Below are positions 1 to 8,531 of a stretch of DNA of 34,519 nucleotides, in pieces. Below the pieces are notes generated by a model. The model had not been told where the DNA came from, did not search any database, and saw only the letters and a list, made by a program, of their open reading frames with translations. The position numbers and the translations under genes are program-made. The DNA comes from an uncultured Lachnospiraceae bacterium (GTDB lineage Bacteria; Bacillota; Clostridia; Lachnospirales; Lachnospiraceae). The DNA lies in contig CANOEC010000042.1 of the NCBI GenBank assembly GCA_947564735.1, positions 1 through 34,519 of the forward strand, written 5' to 3'. Each line of letters opens with the position of its first letter. Position 1 is the stretch's first letter.

Positions 1-38
1 CAGAGTCTTTTTGAAAAAACGTGAATATTCATTTTTAA

Positions 39-1568
39 TTAATTCTTAGCGTTTACTTCGTCAAATGTCTTGACAAGATCGTCCGCAGGAGCGGATGTGA
101 TAAGCGACACGATGACATTGACAAGCAGAGCGACAATAAAAGCGGGAAGAAGTTCGTAAATAGCGAATACGCCGCCTAATGTGGCAATGCCGTATTTCCA
201 GACAAAGACCATAATACCACCGGTAATCATGCCGGCAAGGGCACCCTGCTTATTGGAGCGTTTCCAGAATAAGGCAAGCAAAACAACCGGACCGAATGCG
301 GCGCCGAAGCCTGCCCATGCAAAAGATACGATGGTGAAGATGGAGCTGTCTGGGTTCTGCGCAATAAATACGGCAATCAGAGAAATGATGATAACCGTGA
401 TTCTTGCGATGCGCAAAGAAGTTTTGGTATCCAGCTTCTTTTTACCAAAGTCCTGTACCAGATTCTGGGAGATGCTTGAAGCAGCAGCAAGAAGCTGTGA
501 GTCCGCAGTTGACATGGTAGCAGCTAAGATACCAGCCAAAATAACACCTGCTATTAATGCGGGAACAACGCCGTGTGAACTGAGTGCGGAAGCAATCTGG
601 ATGATGACTGTTTCTGAATTATTTCCTTCCAGCATAGGTATGATGCCGGCTTGGGACATACTGACACCGAGAATGCCGATAAAGACTGCGATTGCCATAG
701 AGATGACAACCCATACGGAAGCGATTCTGCGGGATAATTTCAATTTATTTTCATCTTCAATCGCCATAAAGCGAAGCAGGATGTGCGGCATACCAAAATA
801 GCCCAGTCCCCATGCGAGCATGGAGGCAATCATAAGGGGCGTATAAGGCTTAGAGGATGCGGTTTCCGCAACATAGGTCTGCACCATGCTCAGATAGCCG
901 GGAAGCTCTTTCGCATTTGCAATGACAGTACCGAAGCCGCCGGTTGCCACGGCGCCGAAAACAACAACGATAACAAGTGCTATTGTCATGGTGATGCTTT
1001 GGATCAAGTCTGTGGTGCTCACGGCTAGAAATCCGCCAAGCGTACAGTACAATACGATGACGGCAGCGCTTAAGAGCATTGCCAGCATATAATTCATGCC
1101 GAACAGTGTGCTGAACAATTTGCCGCAGGCGGCGAATCCGGAGGCGGTATAAGGTACAAAAAAGATTACGATAACCACAGCGGCGATGCAGGTAAGAATA
1201 TGCTTATCATCACCATATCGCTTGGCAAAAAATTCGGGAATCGTGATGGCGCCTATCTTGTTTGAATAGCGTCTGATGCGCTTTGAAACAAGCAGCCAGT
1301 TAAAATATGTACCAATTGCCAGACCAATCGCGGTCCATCCGACATCTGCGATACCGGAAATATAGGCAAGACCGGGCAGTCCCATCAACAGGTAACTGCT
1401 CATATCGGATGCCTCCGCACTCATAGCGGTAACAAAGGGACCGAGCTTGCGCCCGCCGAGATAAAACTCATCTGCCTGCGTGTTTTTTTTGGAAAAAGAA
1501 ATACCAATATAAATCATTCCGCACAGGTAGACGACAATTGAAATAATAATGCAAATTTGCGATGTCAT
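39..1568 (-). CDS. putP: Sodium/proline symporter (SSS family)
   Basis: This is a 509-residue member of the sodium:solute symporter family, most like PutP, which imports proline with Na+ across the cytoplasmic membrane. The protein is almost entirely hydrophobic helices, consistent with about 13 membrane segments. The N-terminal signature ASDMSSYLLMGLPG places Asp55 and Ser57 at the positions known for Na+ binding in E. coli PutP. The start at 1568 is chosen because AGGAG lies just upstream and the hydrophobic first helix begins at once; an upstream in-frame ATG at 1640 would add 24 basic residues and would leave no room for the promoter seen at 1612-1640. It is transcribed alone, divergent from the methyltransferase gene. 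Substrate specificity within the family (proline against related solutes) is inferred from similarity only. Confidence 0.92.
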   Translation of the reverse strand: MTSQICIIISIVVYLCGMIYIGISFSKKNTQADEFYLGGRKLGPFVTAMSAEASDMSSYLLMGLPGLAYISGIADVGWTAIGLAIGTYFNWLLVSKRIRRYSNKIGAITIPEFFAKRYGDDKHILTCIAAVVIVIFFVPYTASGFAACGKLFSTLFGMNYMLAMLLSAAVIVLYCTLGGFLAVSTTDLIQSITMTIALVIVVVFGAVATGGFGTVIANAKELPGYLSMVQTYVAETASSKPYTPLMIASMLAWGLGYFGMPHILLRFMAIEDENKLKLSRRIASVWVVISMAIAVFIGILGVSMSQAGIIPMLEGNNSETVIIQIASALSSHGVVPALIAGVILAGILAATMSTADSQLLAAASSISQNLVQDFGKKKLDTKTSLRIARITVIIISLIAVFIAQNPDSSIFTIVSFAWAGFGAAFGPVVLLALFWKRSNKQGALAGMITGGIMVFVWKYGIATLGGVFAIYELLPAFIVALLVNVIVSLITSAPADDLVKTFDEVNAKN

Positions 1569-1611
1569 AATTTTTCTCCTCATTTCTCTTTTCGTTCTGT
1601 ACAACATTAGT

Positions 1612-1640
1612 ATTATATATGGTATGCAGGCGGTATGCAA
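1612..1640 (-). promoter_or_regulatory. Predicted sigma-A promoter for putP
   Basis: On the minus strand TTGCAT (1640-1635) and a perfect TATAAT (1617-1612) are separated by 17 bases, about 45 bases before the putP start. The -35 box is weak. Confidence 0.5.
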
Positions 1641-1811
1641 GAAAAGTTTTTATAGTCGAGGAGCGATTTCGGATTTGTGTTGTATGCAGAGTTAGGATTC
1701 GGACAGAGTTTGTACAGACGGCAGTGGGAGATTGGTCGAGGTGGCGCGGTGATGATAACGGGGATACAATCGGACGATACATGAAGGACGATGGGGCAGG
1801 CAATAAGGAAA

Positions 1812-1840
1812 TTGACAGACGGACGATGAATCGGTAGTAT
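1812..1840 (+). promoter_or_regulatory. Predicted sigma-A promoter for the methyltransferase-GH13 unit
   Basis: A perfect TTGACA (1812-1817) is followed after 17 bases by TAGTAT (1835-1840). The predicted transcript would begin near 1847, which supports the ATG at 1872 over the upstream in-frame ATG at 1839. The rest of the 303-base gap between putP and this gene (1641-1811) shows no gene or clear structure. Confidence 0.55.
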
Positions 1841-1871
1841 GGTATATATTAGGAAAAAGACAGGAGAAAAG

Positions 1872-3347
1872 ATGGATACGAATGTGAAACTTCCGCAGGC
1901 TTTTCTTGACAGGATGGCGGGACTGTTAGGGACAGAGTATGACAGCTTTCTGGCTAGCTATCATGCAGAGAGACATTACGGTCTGCGCAACAATCCGCTC
2001 AAGTCTTCCGAGGAGCAGTTTACAGAGAAAATGCCCTTTGATTTAGAACCGGTCAGTTGGGCGAGAGAGGGGTATTATTACCATGCTTCAAAACAGCCGG
2101 GCAGACATATTCTGCATGAGGCGGGCGCTTACTATATTCAGGAGCCTTCGGCGATGGCTGTCGTTGAGATTCTCGACCCGAAGCCGGGTGAGCGTATTCT
2201 GGATCTGTGTGCCGCGCCGGGCGGAAAGAGCACGCAGATTGCGGGCAGAATGAACGGCGAGGGATTGCTTGTGTCTAATGAAATCATTGCAGGCAGGGCA
2301 AAAATTCTTTCCCAGAACATTGAGCGTATGGGTGTGCGAAACTGTGTGGTATGTAATGAGACACCGGAACGCATGGCGGCTTTCTTTCCGGCATTTTTTG
2401 ACAGAATCGTAGTAGATGCGCCGTGTTCGGGGGAAGGAATGTTCCGTAAAGATGAAACGGCAGTGGCGGAATGGAGCGAGGAGCATGTGGAAATGTGCGC
2501 CCAAAGACAGTATGGAATATTGATGGAAGCGGCAAAGATGTTAAAGTGCGGCGGTGTGCTCGTTTATTCTACCTGTACCTTTGCGCCGGAGGAGAATGAA
2601 GGTGTTATCAGCAGGTTTCTGAAAGAACATGAGGATTTTGTCATTGAGCAGGTTCCCCATGACGAAGCATTTCTTGCAGGAAGAGCGGAATGGACTGAGG
2701 AACCGGCGCAGGGTCTTTCGTATACGATGCGTCTTATGCCCCATCGACTGAAGGGAGAGGGGCATTATATCGCACGGCTGTGCAGGCGGGGGATGGAGAA
2801 GATACCGGCAGAGACGCATACGAGGGAAGAGGTGTATACGCAGAAAGAGACGCATACGCAGGAGCGTGTGAAAAATGTGCGGCACAAACATGGTGCCGGG
2901 GGCGGGAAAGATAACCCGGAAAACAGGGCGGACGGTATCTGCAGCTTTCTGACGAAAGAAATCGGGCTTCCAGAAGATTGGATTCAAAAACAGCATGGCA
3001 GAATCGAGAGGTTTGGTGAGCAGATTTATCTGGTACCGGAACAGATGCTCCCGATGCAGGGCATGAAAGTGATTCGTCCCGGGCTCCATCTGGGGACGGA
3101 TAAGAAGAACAGAATTGAGCCGGCACATGCGCTTGCACTTTCACTTGGCATAGAAGAGGGCACAAGGACGGTGGAATTGACAGAGCAGGAGGCTGAACGG
3201 TACCTTTGTGGGGAGAGTCTGCCGTACGATGCGGCGAAGGGATGGATACGATTGACGTATCTGGGCTATCCGCTCGGCTTTGGTAAGGCATCGAACGGAC
3301 AGTTAAAGAACCATTATCCCAAGGGGCTGCGGATAACAAGGAGGTAG
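1872..3347 (+). CDS. NOL1/NOP2/sun (RsmB/RsmF-type) rRNA cytosine-C5 methyltransferase
   Basis: This 491-residue protein is predicted to transfer a methyl group from S-adenosylmethionine to C5 of a cytosine in rRNA. The SAM-binding motif LDLCAAPGGKS is at about 110-120. The two family cysteines are present: Cys185 in DAPCSGEGM and the catalytic-type Cys235 in YSTCTFAPEEN. A C-terminal RsmF-like/PUA-like domain (about 355-491) follows a hydrophilic linker (about 311-353) with the repeated word ETHT. The start is set by AGGAG five bases upstream. The stop lies 4 bases before the GH13 start, so the two are probably co-transcribed. The target nucleotide cannot be read from sequence; RsmF-like is favoured by the long C-terminal extension. 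Confidence 0.9.
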   Translation: MDTNVKLPQAFLDRMAGLLGTEYDSFLASYHAERHYGLRNNPLKSSEEQFTEKMPFDLEPVSWAREGYYYHASKQPGRHILHEAGAYYIQEPSAMAVVEILDPKPGERILDLCAAPGGKSTQIAGRMNGEGLLVSNEIIAGRAKILSQNIERMGVRNCVVCNETPERMAAFFPAFFDRIVVDAPCSGEGMFRKDETAVAEWSEEHVEMCAQRQYGILMEAAKMLKCGGVLVYSTCTFAPEENEGVISRFLKEHEDFVIEQVPHDEAFLAGRAEWTEEPAQGLSYTMRLMPHRLKGEGHYIARLCRRGMEKIPAETHTREEVYTQKETHTQERVKNVRHKHGAGGGKDNPENRADGICSFLTKEIGLPEDWIQKQHGRIERFGEQIYLVPEQMLPMQGMKVIRPGLHLGTDKKNRIEPAHALALSLGIEEGTRTVELTEQEAERYLCGESLPYDAAKGWIRLTYLGYPLGFGKASNGQLKNHYPKGLRITRR

Positions 3348-3351
3348 GAAG

Positions 3352-4899
3352 ATGACAGAATGGTTACAAACAGCGGTGTTTTATGAGATTTACCCGCAAT
3401 CGTTTAAAGATTCTGACGGAGACGGAATCGGCGATTTGCAGGGCATTGTGGAGAAACTGGATTATATTAAGGGGCTGGGGTGTAACGCCATCTGGATGAA
3501 CCCGTGCTTTGATTCACCCTTTAAGGACGCTGGATATGACGTGCGGGATTACAAAAAGGTTGCGCCGCGCTATGGGACGACGGAGGATATGAGAAGGCTT
3601 TTTGATGAAGTGCATAGGAGAAAGATGCATATTCTCTTAGACTTGGTGCCGGGTCATACGTCCGAGGAACATCCGTGGTTTCAAGAGAGCGGAATGGACG
3701 GTGTAAATGCATATTCGGATCGCTATATCTGGACGGATAACTGGTTTCAGAGGGCAGAAGGTCTTGCTTATATAGCGGGGGAGCGGGAGCGCAACGGCGC
3801 CTATATCATTAATTTCTTTAAGTGCCAGCCGGCGCTGAATTACGGCTTTTTACATCCACAGGAGGACTGGCAGAAGCCCATGGATCATCCGGCATGTCTT
3901 GCAACCAGAGAGGCAATGATAGATATCATGTGTTATTGGCTGGAAATGGGATGTGACGGTTTCCGTGTGGATATGGCGGATTCTCTCGTGAAGAATGACG
4001 ATGAGGTAAAAAGCGGCACTTGTCTGGTATGGAAAGATATGCTGGGCAGAGTAAGGGAACGTTATCCGCAGGCTGCGTTTGTGTCCGAGTGGAACATGCC
4101 GGAATCGGCGATTTGCAGGGCGGGTTTTCAGATGGACTTTTTCCTTGACTGGTCCGGAAACGGATACAACCTGTTGATGCGTGACTATGACGATAAGGGA
4201 CGGGATAACAGCTTTTTTAGGAAAGACAGCACGAGAAACATACAGGATTTCTTAAAAGAATACCTTCCTAAGTATGAGGCGGTCAAAGAGAAAGGAATGT
4301 ATTGTCTGATTACGGGCAATCATGATATGATTCGTGCCGCATATCATCTGGACGAAAAGGAATTGAAACTTGCCTATGCGTTTCTTCTGACATTGCCCGG
4401 CGCACCTTTCATTTACTACGGGGATGAAATTGGTATGCGCTATCAGAAACTTCCTTGTAAGGAAGGCGGTTATACAAGGACGGGGTCAAGAACGCCGATG
4501 CAGTGGGATAACAGCAAGAATCATGGATTTTCTAAGGCGGATGCGTCACAGTTGTATCTGCCGACGGACAGCGCTTTGGATGCGCCCACCGTGGAGGAAC
4601 AACAGAAGCGTGAAGATTCTCTTTATCATACAGTCAGAGAAATACTGGAAATCAGAGGGAAACAGGAAGCGTTTGCAAGACATGATAATCTCGAAATTTT
4701 GTCTGTGGAAGAGAACAGAAGAAGTTTTGTATACAGACGCGGCAATCTGATAATGCTCTGCAATCCGTCGGGGCAGGCGGAAACGTTGGAACTGAGGCTG
4801 ACGGAAAGTGCTGTTATATGGCTCATGGGGGCTGTGGAAACAGACGCAGACAGATGTACGATAGGAGCACAATCTTTTGCGATATACAGGGTAGTATAA
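3352..4899 (+). CDS. GH13 alpha-amylase family glycosidase (alpha-glucosidase/oligo-1,6-glucosidase-like)
   Basis: This is a 515-residue cytosolic enzyme (no signal peptide) of glycoside hydrolase family 13, predicted to hydrolyse or transfer alpha-linked glucose from short oligosaccharides. The calcium-type loop DSDGDGIGD is at 20-28. The four conserved regions are visible: DLVPGH (97-102), GFRVDMAD with nucleophile Asp207, SEWN with acid/base Glu246, and GNHD with Asp325. Region I reads PGH where many relatives have NH, so specificity is uncertain; trehalose- or sucrose-handling relatives share this overall layout. A C-terminal beta-domain (about 440-515) completes it. The ribosome binding site AAGGAGG overlaps the end of the preceding methyltransferase gene, implying tight coupling between two functionally unrelated genes. 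Confidence 0.88.
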   Translation: MTEWLQTAVFYEIYPQSFKDSDGDGIGDLQGIVEKLDYIKGLGCNAIWMNPCFDSPFKDAGYDVRDYKKVAPRYGTTEDMRRLFDEVHRRKMHILLDLVPGHTSEEHPWFQESGMDGVNAYSDRYIWTDNWFQRAEGLAYIAGERERNGAYIINFFKCQPALNYGFLHPQEDWQKPMDHPACLATREAMIDIMCYWLEMGCDGFRVDMADSLVKNDDEVKSGTCLVWKDMLGRVRERYPQAAFVSEWNMPESAICRAGFQMDFFLDWSGNGYNLLMRDYDDKGRDNSFFRKDSTRNIQDFLKEYLPKYEAVKEKGMYCLITGNHDMIRAAYHLDEKELKLAYAFLLTLPGAPFIYYGDEIGMRYQKLPCKEGGYTRTGSRTPMQWDNSKNHGFSKADASQLYLPTDSALDAPTVEEQQKREDSLYHTVREILEIRGKQEAFARHDNLEILSVEENRRSFVYRRGNLIMLCNPSGQAETLELRLTESAVIWLMGAVETDADRCTIGAQSFAIYRVV

Positions 4900-4902
4900 T
4901 AA

Positions 4903-4925
4903 GCTGCAAACGGGCTGTTTGCGGC
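4903..4925 (+). terminator. Weak hairpin after the GH13 gene
   Basis: GCTGCAAAC and GTTTGCGGC pair over nine positions (one G-U) around a five-base loop, starting three bases after the GH13 stop. No T-tract follows, so termination here is doubtful; it may only stabilise the 3' end. Confidence 0.3.
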
Positions 4926-4970
4926 AGATTGATGCCGGTTGATGGCAGGAAATTTGCCGTAATTAGCCCC

Positions 4971-4999
4971 TTGTAAAATAATCCCGGCTGGAATATACT
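4971..4999 (+). promoter_or_regulatory. Predicted sigma-A promoter for the MBOAT-SGNH-rluF-ligA unit
   Basis: TTGTAA (4971-4976) and TATACT (4994-4999) are 17 bases apart. A start near 5006 fits the ATG at 5058 and excludes the in-frame ATG at 5004. Confidence 0.55.
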
Positions 5000-5057
5000 A
5001 GATATGGGGTCTGCTTTTTCGACAAAATACCCTAATTTGTGCTTGGGAGCGCTATCT

Positions 5058-6479
5058 ATGTTATTTTCCAGTGTGGGATTTTTGTTCCGGTTTCTACCGG
5101 TTTTTATGCTGATATATTTACTGGTTCCCGCCAAGTACCGCAACTTTGTACTGCTGGTGGGGAGTCTTATTTTCTATGGGGTGGGGGAACCTTATTTTGT
5201 TCTTCTGCTTATTTTTTCAATGCTTATCAATTATGGTCTTAGCAGGTATATGTTCTGGGAACCGCGTTCTCCGCAGCAGAACCGCGCAGAAAAGAGGGCA
5301 AGGCGTAAAAAAGTGGCGCTTGTGTCATCGCTTGTCATTGATTTCGGGTTATTATTCGTATTTAAATATTGGGATTTTGCGGCTGAAAATATCAACAGTC
5401 TTGCCGGTCACAAGCTACTGCCGGTGCTTTTGCTGACCCTTCCGCTGGGAATCAGCTTTTACACATTTCAGATGGTTTCTTATCAGGTGGACTGTTACCG
5501 TGGAACGCAGAAAGAACCGGCGGATTTGATTTCTTTTGCGTCTTATGTGAGTATGTTCCCGCAGTTAATAGCAGGTCCGATCGTACGTTACGATGAAGTT
5601 GCTGACCGAATGAGGAGCCGGAAAATCAGAATACGCAATATCGAAAACGGTTTGAAGCTTTTTACGGTAGGACTGGGGCTTAAGGTACTGCTGGCGAACC
5701 AGATTGGCACTTTATGGAATACGATTATGACGGCAGGCGCCGGGAATCTGCATGCGTCAGTGGCGTGGCTTGGCGCAATTGCCTATTCGTTTCAGATATA
5801 TTTTGATTTCTGGGGATATTCCGTTATGGCAATGGGGCTGGGAAAAATGCTGGGATTTCGGATACCGCGAAATTTCGACAATCCCTATACATCGCGGTCC
5901 ATCTCGGAATTCTGGCGCAGGTGGCATATTACGCTGGGAAGATGGTTTCGTGAGTATGTCTATTTTCCGTTAGGAGGCAGCCGTAAGGGAAGGCTGCGGA
6001 CTATCGGTAACCTCTTTGTTGTGTGGACATTTACCGGTTTGTGGCATGGTGCAGACTGGAATTTTCTGTTGTGGGGGCTGACCTTTTTCCTGCTTCTTAC
6101 GATAGAAAAAAATACATATGGAAGAAAATTGGAGAGCACAAGGGTTATCGGGCATCTCTATACACTGCTTTTGATTCCGATTACATGGGTTATTTTTGCA
6201 ATTACGGATATCAGACAGCTGGTTTTGTACCTCGGAAATATGTTTGGCGTCCATACATCGACGGTAATGGTGGGTGGACAGCAGCTCATGCGGTATCTGC
6301 AGGAATATTGGGTGTTATTAATTGCGTGCATTCTGTTTGCGACACCGTTTCCGGGGAAACTGTATCATAAATACCGTGACAGATGGTTCGCGGTCATTCT
6401 CTGTCTGGTCATTTTCTGGTTTTCGGTGCATGAGATTATGGTGGGAGCAAATAACCCGTTTTTGTATTTTAGATTTTAG
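5058..6479 (+). CDS. MBOAT family membrane O-acyltransferase (AlgI/DltB-like)
   Basis: This 473-residue polytopic membrane protein belongs to the membrane-bound O-acyltransferase family, whose members move an acyl group (usually acetyl) from a cytosolic donor across the membrane for transfer to an exported polymer. The family core SISEFWRRWHITLGRW with His290 is at 281-296 and the active-site histidine motif GLWHGADWNF with His330 is at 327-336. At least ten hydrophobic segments are visible and the length matches AlgI relatives. GGGAG upstream and the predicted promoter at 4971 favour this start. The next gene, 20 bases on, is an SGNH-type extracytoplasmic protein, the typical partner that completes acetyl transfer outside. 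The acceptor (a surface polysaccharide, peptidoglycan-linked polymer or other) is unknown. Confidence 0.9.
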   Translation: MLFSSVGFLFRFLPVFMLIYLLVPAKYRNFVLLVGSLIFYGVGEPYFVLLLIFSMLINYGLSRYMFWEPRSPQQNRAEKRARRKKVALVSSLVIDFGLLFVFKYWDFAAENINSLAGHKLLPVLLLTLPLGISFYTFQMVSYQVDCYRGTQKEPADLISFASYVSMFPQLIAGPIVRYDEVADRMRSRKIRIRNIENGLKLFTVGLGLKVLLANQIGTLWNTIMTAGAGNLHASVAWLGAIAYSFQIYFDFWGYSVMAMGLGKMLGFRIPRNFDNPYTSRSISEFWRRWHITLGRWFREYVYFPLGGSRKGRLRTIGNLFVVWTFTGLWHGADWNFLLWGLTFFLLLTIEKNTYGRKLESTRVIGHLYTLLLIPITWVIFAITDIRQLVLYLGNMFGVHTSTVMVGGQQLMRYLQEYWVLLIACILFATPFPGKLYHKYRDRWFAVILCLVIFWFSVHEIMVGANNPFLYFRF

Positions 6480-6499
6480 ACGGAATAGGATTGATATAT

Positions 6500-7819
6500 A
6501 TGAGTAAGAAGAAATCAACGGATGTAAAAAAAAGAAAACAGCAGGGAGCACAGCCGAACAAACGTCAAGGAAAGCCAGTACAGCAACCGGAAAAACGTCA
6601 AGAGAAGCATTCGCAGAAACAGCTAGAGAAGAGGCTTGACAAACAACAGGGGAAACAGCCACAGAAAAAGCGGCAGAGGAACCAGACGGTAAAGTATCAG
6701 GACAAACAGCAGGGGATAAGGAAATGGCGGGAAATCTTTTATAACTGTCCATACCTTCTTGCCGTAGCGTGTACTTCGCTTGCGGTGATGATTTATTCGG
6801 ATGAGATTGGAATCAGAGCCATCGCGAGGGAGGCGGAAGCAGCCGCCGCACAGGTGATGGGGGGTGGGGTGACCACGCAGGGTCCATCTGTGGAGACGAT
6901 GGCACAGCAGCCGGCGATGGAGGCGACAGATTTGGAAACACTGGACGGAAATGAAGGAGAGAATGTGGAAAATGCAGGAGAATGCAAGGAGGATAAAAAC
7001 GAAATAGAAGAAAACAATGATTTCTTAAATGATTATGAAATAGAAGAAACAGCAGAAGAAATGGACAAAGTAATTAAAGGAGTTACGAAATTTGAGACTT
7101 ATGAGCCACAGGAAACAGATTCGCGCTATTATTCTGATGCAGGAAAAATTGCATTGACGACAGAGTATCCCTACAGCATGGAAAACGATAGTTATTTTAA
7201 TGATGCCGCTTTTCTGGGAGACTCCAGAACGTTAGGTATCTCGGATTATGCCGGACTGGATGCCGCCGATTTTTATTGTGACAGCGGCATGACGATTTTT
7301 AAACTTTTGGAAGCGGATGGGGTTACTTATCAGAAGACGGGTGAGAAGGTAGATTTATCACAAGTGTTACAGCAGAAGAATTATGGAAAGATTTATATCA
7401 TGCTGGGAATGAATGAGCTTGGGTACGGAAATACGCAGATGTATTTTGAAAAATACCGGGAAGTCGTGAAACAGATTAAGGAATGGCAGCCGGAGGCGCT
7501 TATTTTTATTATGGCGAATCTGCATGTCAGCCGGGAGAAGAATAATGCGGAAACAGAGTTCAATAATATCAATATCAACGACAAGAATGCGGCTTCGGCA
7601 CGGCTGGCAAACGGCACGGATATTTTTTATCTGGATGCCAACCCGTTGTTTACCGATGCAGAGGGCTTTCTGAATGCGGAGCTTACGTTTGACGGTGTAC
7701 ATCTGTATGCCCAGCACTATGATGTATGGCGGCAGTTTTTACTGGAACATGCCGTTGAGCCGAAGATAGAGACAGCAGAAGAGGCGGAGGGTGAGCATGG
7801 AGAAAATCCGTTTAAATAA
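6500..7819 (+). CDS. Membrane-anchored SGNH/GDSL-like protein, partner of the MBOAT
   Basis: This 439-residue protein has a cytosolic, extremely Lys/Gln-rich N-terminus (1-75), one membrane anchor (about 81-100), an Ala-rich then acidic spacer (about 110-200) and an extracytoplasmic SGNH-like domain (about 225-420). Within it I see the GDS block (240-242, nucleophile Ser242), the GMNE block with Asn305, and DGVH (398-401) supplying Asp and His. Such proteins act with MBOAT partners to O-acetylate exported glycans or to remove acetyl groups. The ATG at 6500 with AGGA upstream is preferred over the in-frame TTG at 6491. Its last 23 bases overlap the next gene. Transfer activity rather than esterase activity is inferred from the neighbour. 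Confidence 0.8.
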   Translation: MSKKKSTDVKKRKQQGAQPNKRQGKPVQQPEKRQEKHSQKQLEKRLDKQQGKQPQKKRQRNQTVKYQDKQQGIRKWREIFYNCPYLLAVACTSLAVMIYSDEIGIRAIAREAEAAAAQVMGGGVTTQGPSVETMAQQPAMEATDLETLDGNEGENVENAGECKEDKNEIEENNDFLNDYEIEETAEEMDKVIKGVTKFETYEPQETDSRYYSDAGKIALTTEYPYSMENDSYFNDAAFLGDSRTLGISDYAGLDAADFYCDSGMTIFKLLEADGVTYQKTGEKVDLSQVLQQKNYGKIYIMLGMNELGYGNTQMYFEKYREVVKQIKEWQPEALIFIMANLHVSREKNNAETEFNNININDKNAASARLANGTDIFYLDANPLFTDAEGFLNAELTFDGVHLYAQHYDVWRQFLLEHAVEPKIETAEEAEGEHGENPFK

Positions 7820-8528
7820 ATATCTGGCGTCCTGCGGAATCTGTTCCAGACGGGATGCGGATAAGCTGATTGAGCAGGGCGTTGTCACGGTGGACGATAA
7901 AAAAGCCGAGCCGGGTATCAAGGTGACCGGTCAGGAGAAAATCTGCGTTCGGGGGAAAAAAGTTGCAGGGCGTGATAAAAAGGTGGTACTTGCGTATTAT
8001 AAACCAAGAGGTATTGTCTGTACGGAACGGGATGTACATGCAAAGAAAATTGTGACGGAAGAAATCCATTATCCGGTGCGCGTTACTTATGCGGGAAGGC
8101 TGGATAAGGATTCGGAAGGACTGCTTTTGATGACCAATGACGGTGCGCTGATTGAAGCAATGATGCGCGGTATGAACCGTCATGAGAAGGAATATATCGT
8201 TAAAGTCACAAAAGAATGGGACGAAGAGGCGCTGGTGCATATGCGGCAGGGGGTATATCTTGAAGAACTGGGTGTGACGACCCGTCCGTGTACGGTTGAG
8301 AAAATCGGACCCAAAACGATACGGATGGTGTTGACGCAGGGGCTAAACAGACAAATCCGCCGTATGTGCAAGACGCAGGAGTACGAAGTATTTTCTCTTA
8401 AAAGAACACGTGTTATGAATATAACGCTTGGAGATTTGAACCCTGGAGAATACCGGGAACTGACAGATGAGGAAAGTGCGCGCCTGTATAGGGAATGCGG
8501 ATTCGACGATAGGGCATGGAAAGAATAA
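7797..8528 (+). CDS. rluF: RNA pseudouridine synthase, RsuA/RluF family
   Basis: This 243-residue protein is predicted to isomerise a specific uridine of 23S rRNA (or tRNA) to pseudouridine. It has an N-terminal S4 RNA-binding domain (about 3-45, IRLNKYLASCGICSRRDAD) and a catalytic domain with AGRLDKDSEGLL, where Asp103 is the catalytic aspartate. The C-terminal signature GLNRQIRRMC is typical of the RluF branch. GGAGG six bases before the ATG at 7797 selects this start over the GTG at 7791. The gene starts inside the SGNH gene (23-base overlap) and ends three bases before ligA, so it is part of the same transcript. The RluF assignment within the family is tentative; RluB/RsuA-type targets cannot be excluded. 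Confidence 0.85.
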   Translation: MEKIRLNKYLASCGICSRRDADKLIEQGVVTVDDKKAEPGIKVTGQEKICVRGKKVAGRDKKVVLAYYKPRGIVCTERDVHAKKIVTEEIHYPVRVTYAGRLDKDSEGLLLMTNDGALIEAMMRGMNRHEKEYIVKVTKEWDEEALVHMRQGVYLEELGVTTRPCTVEKIGPKTIRMVLTQGLNRQIRRMCKTQEYEVFSLKRTRVMNITLGDLNPGEYRELTDEESARLYRECGFDDRAWKE

Positions 8529-8531
8529 GAA

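Noticed and set aside
18-40. Terminator of putP at the window start
   Set aside because: TGAATATTCA is a short AT-rich palindrome without a loop; too weak to call.
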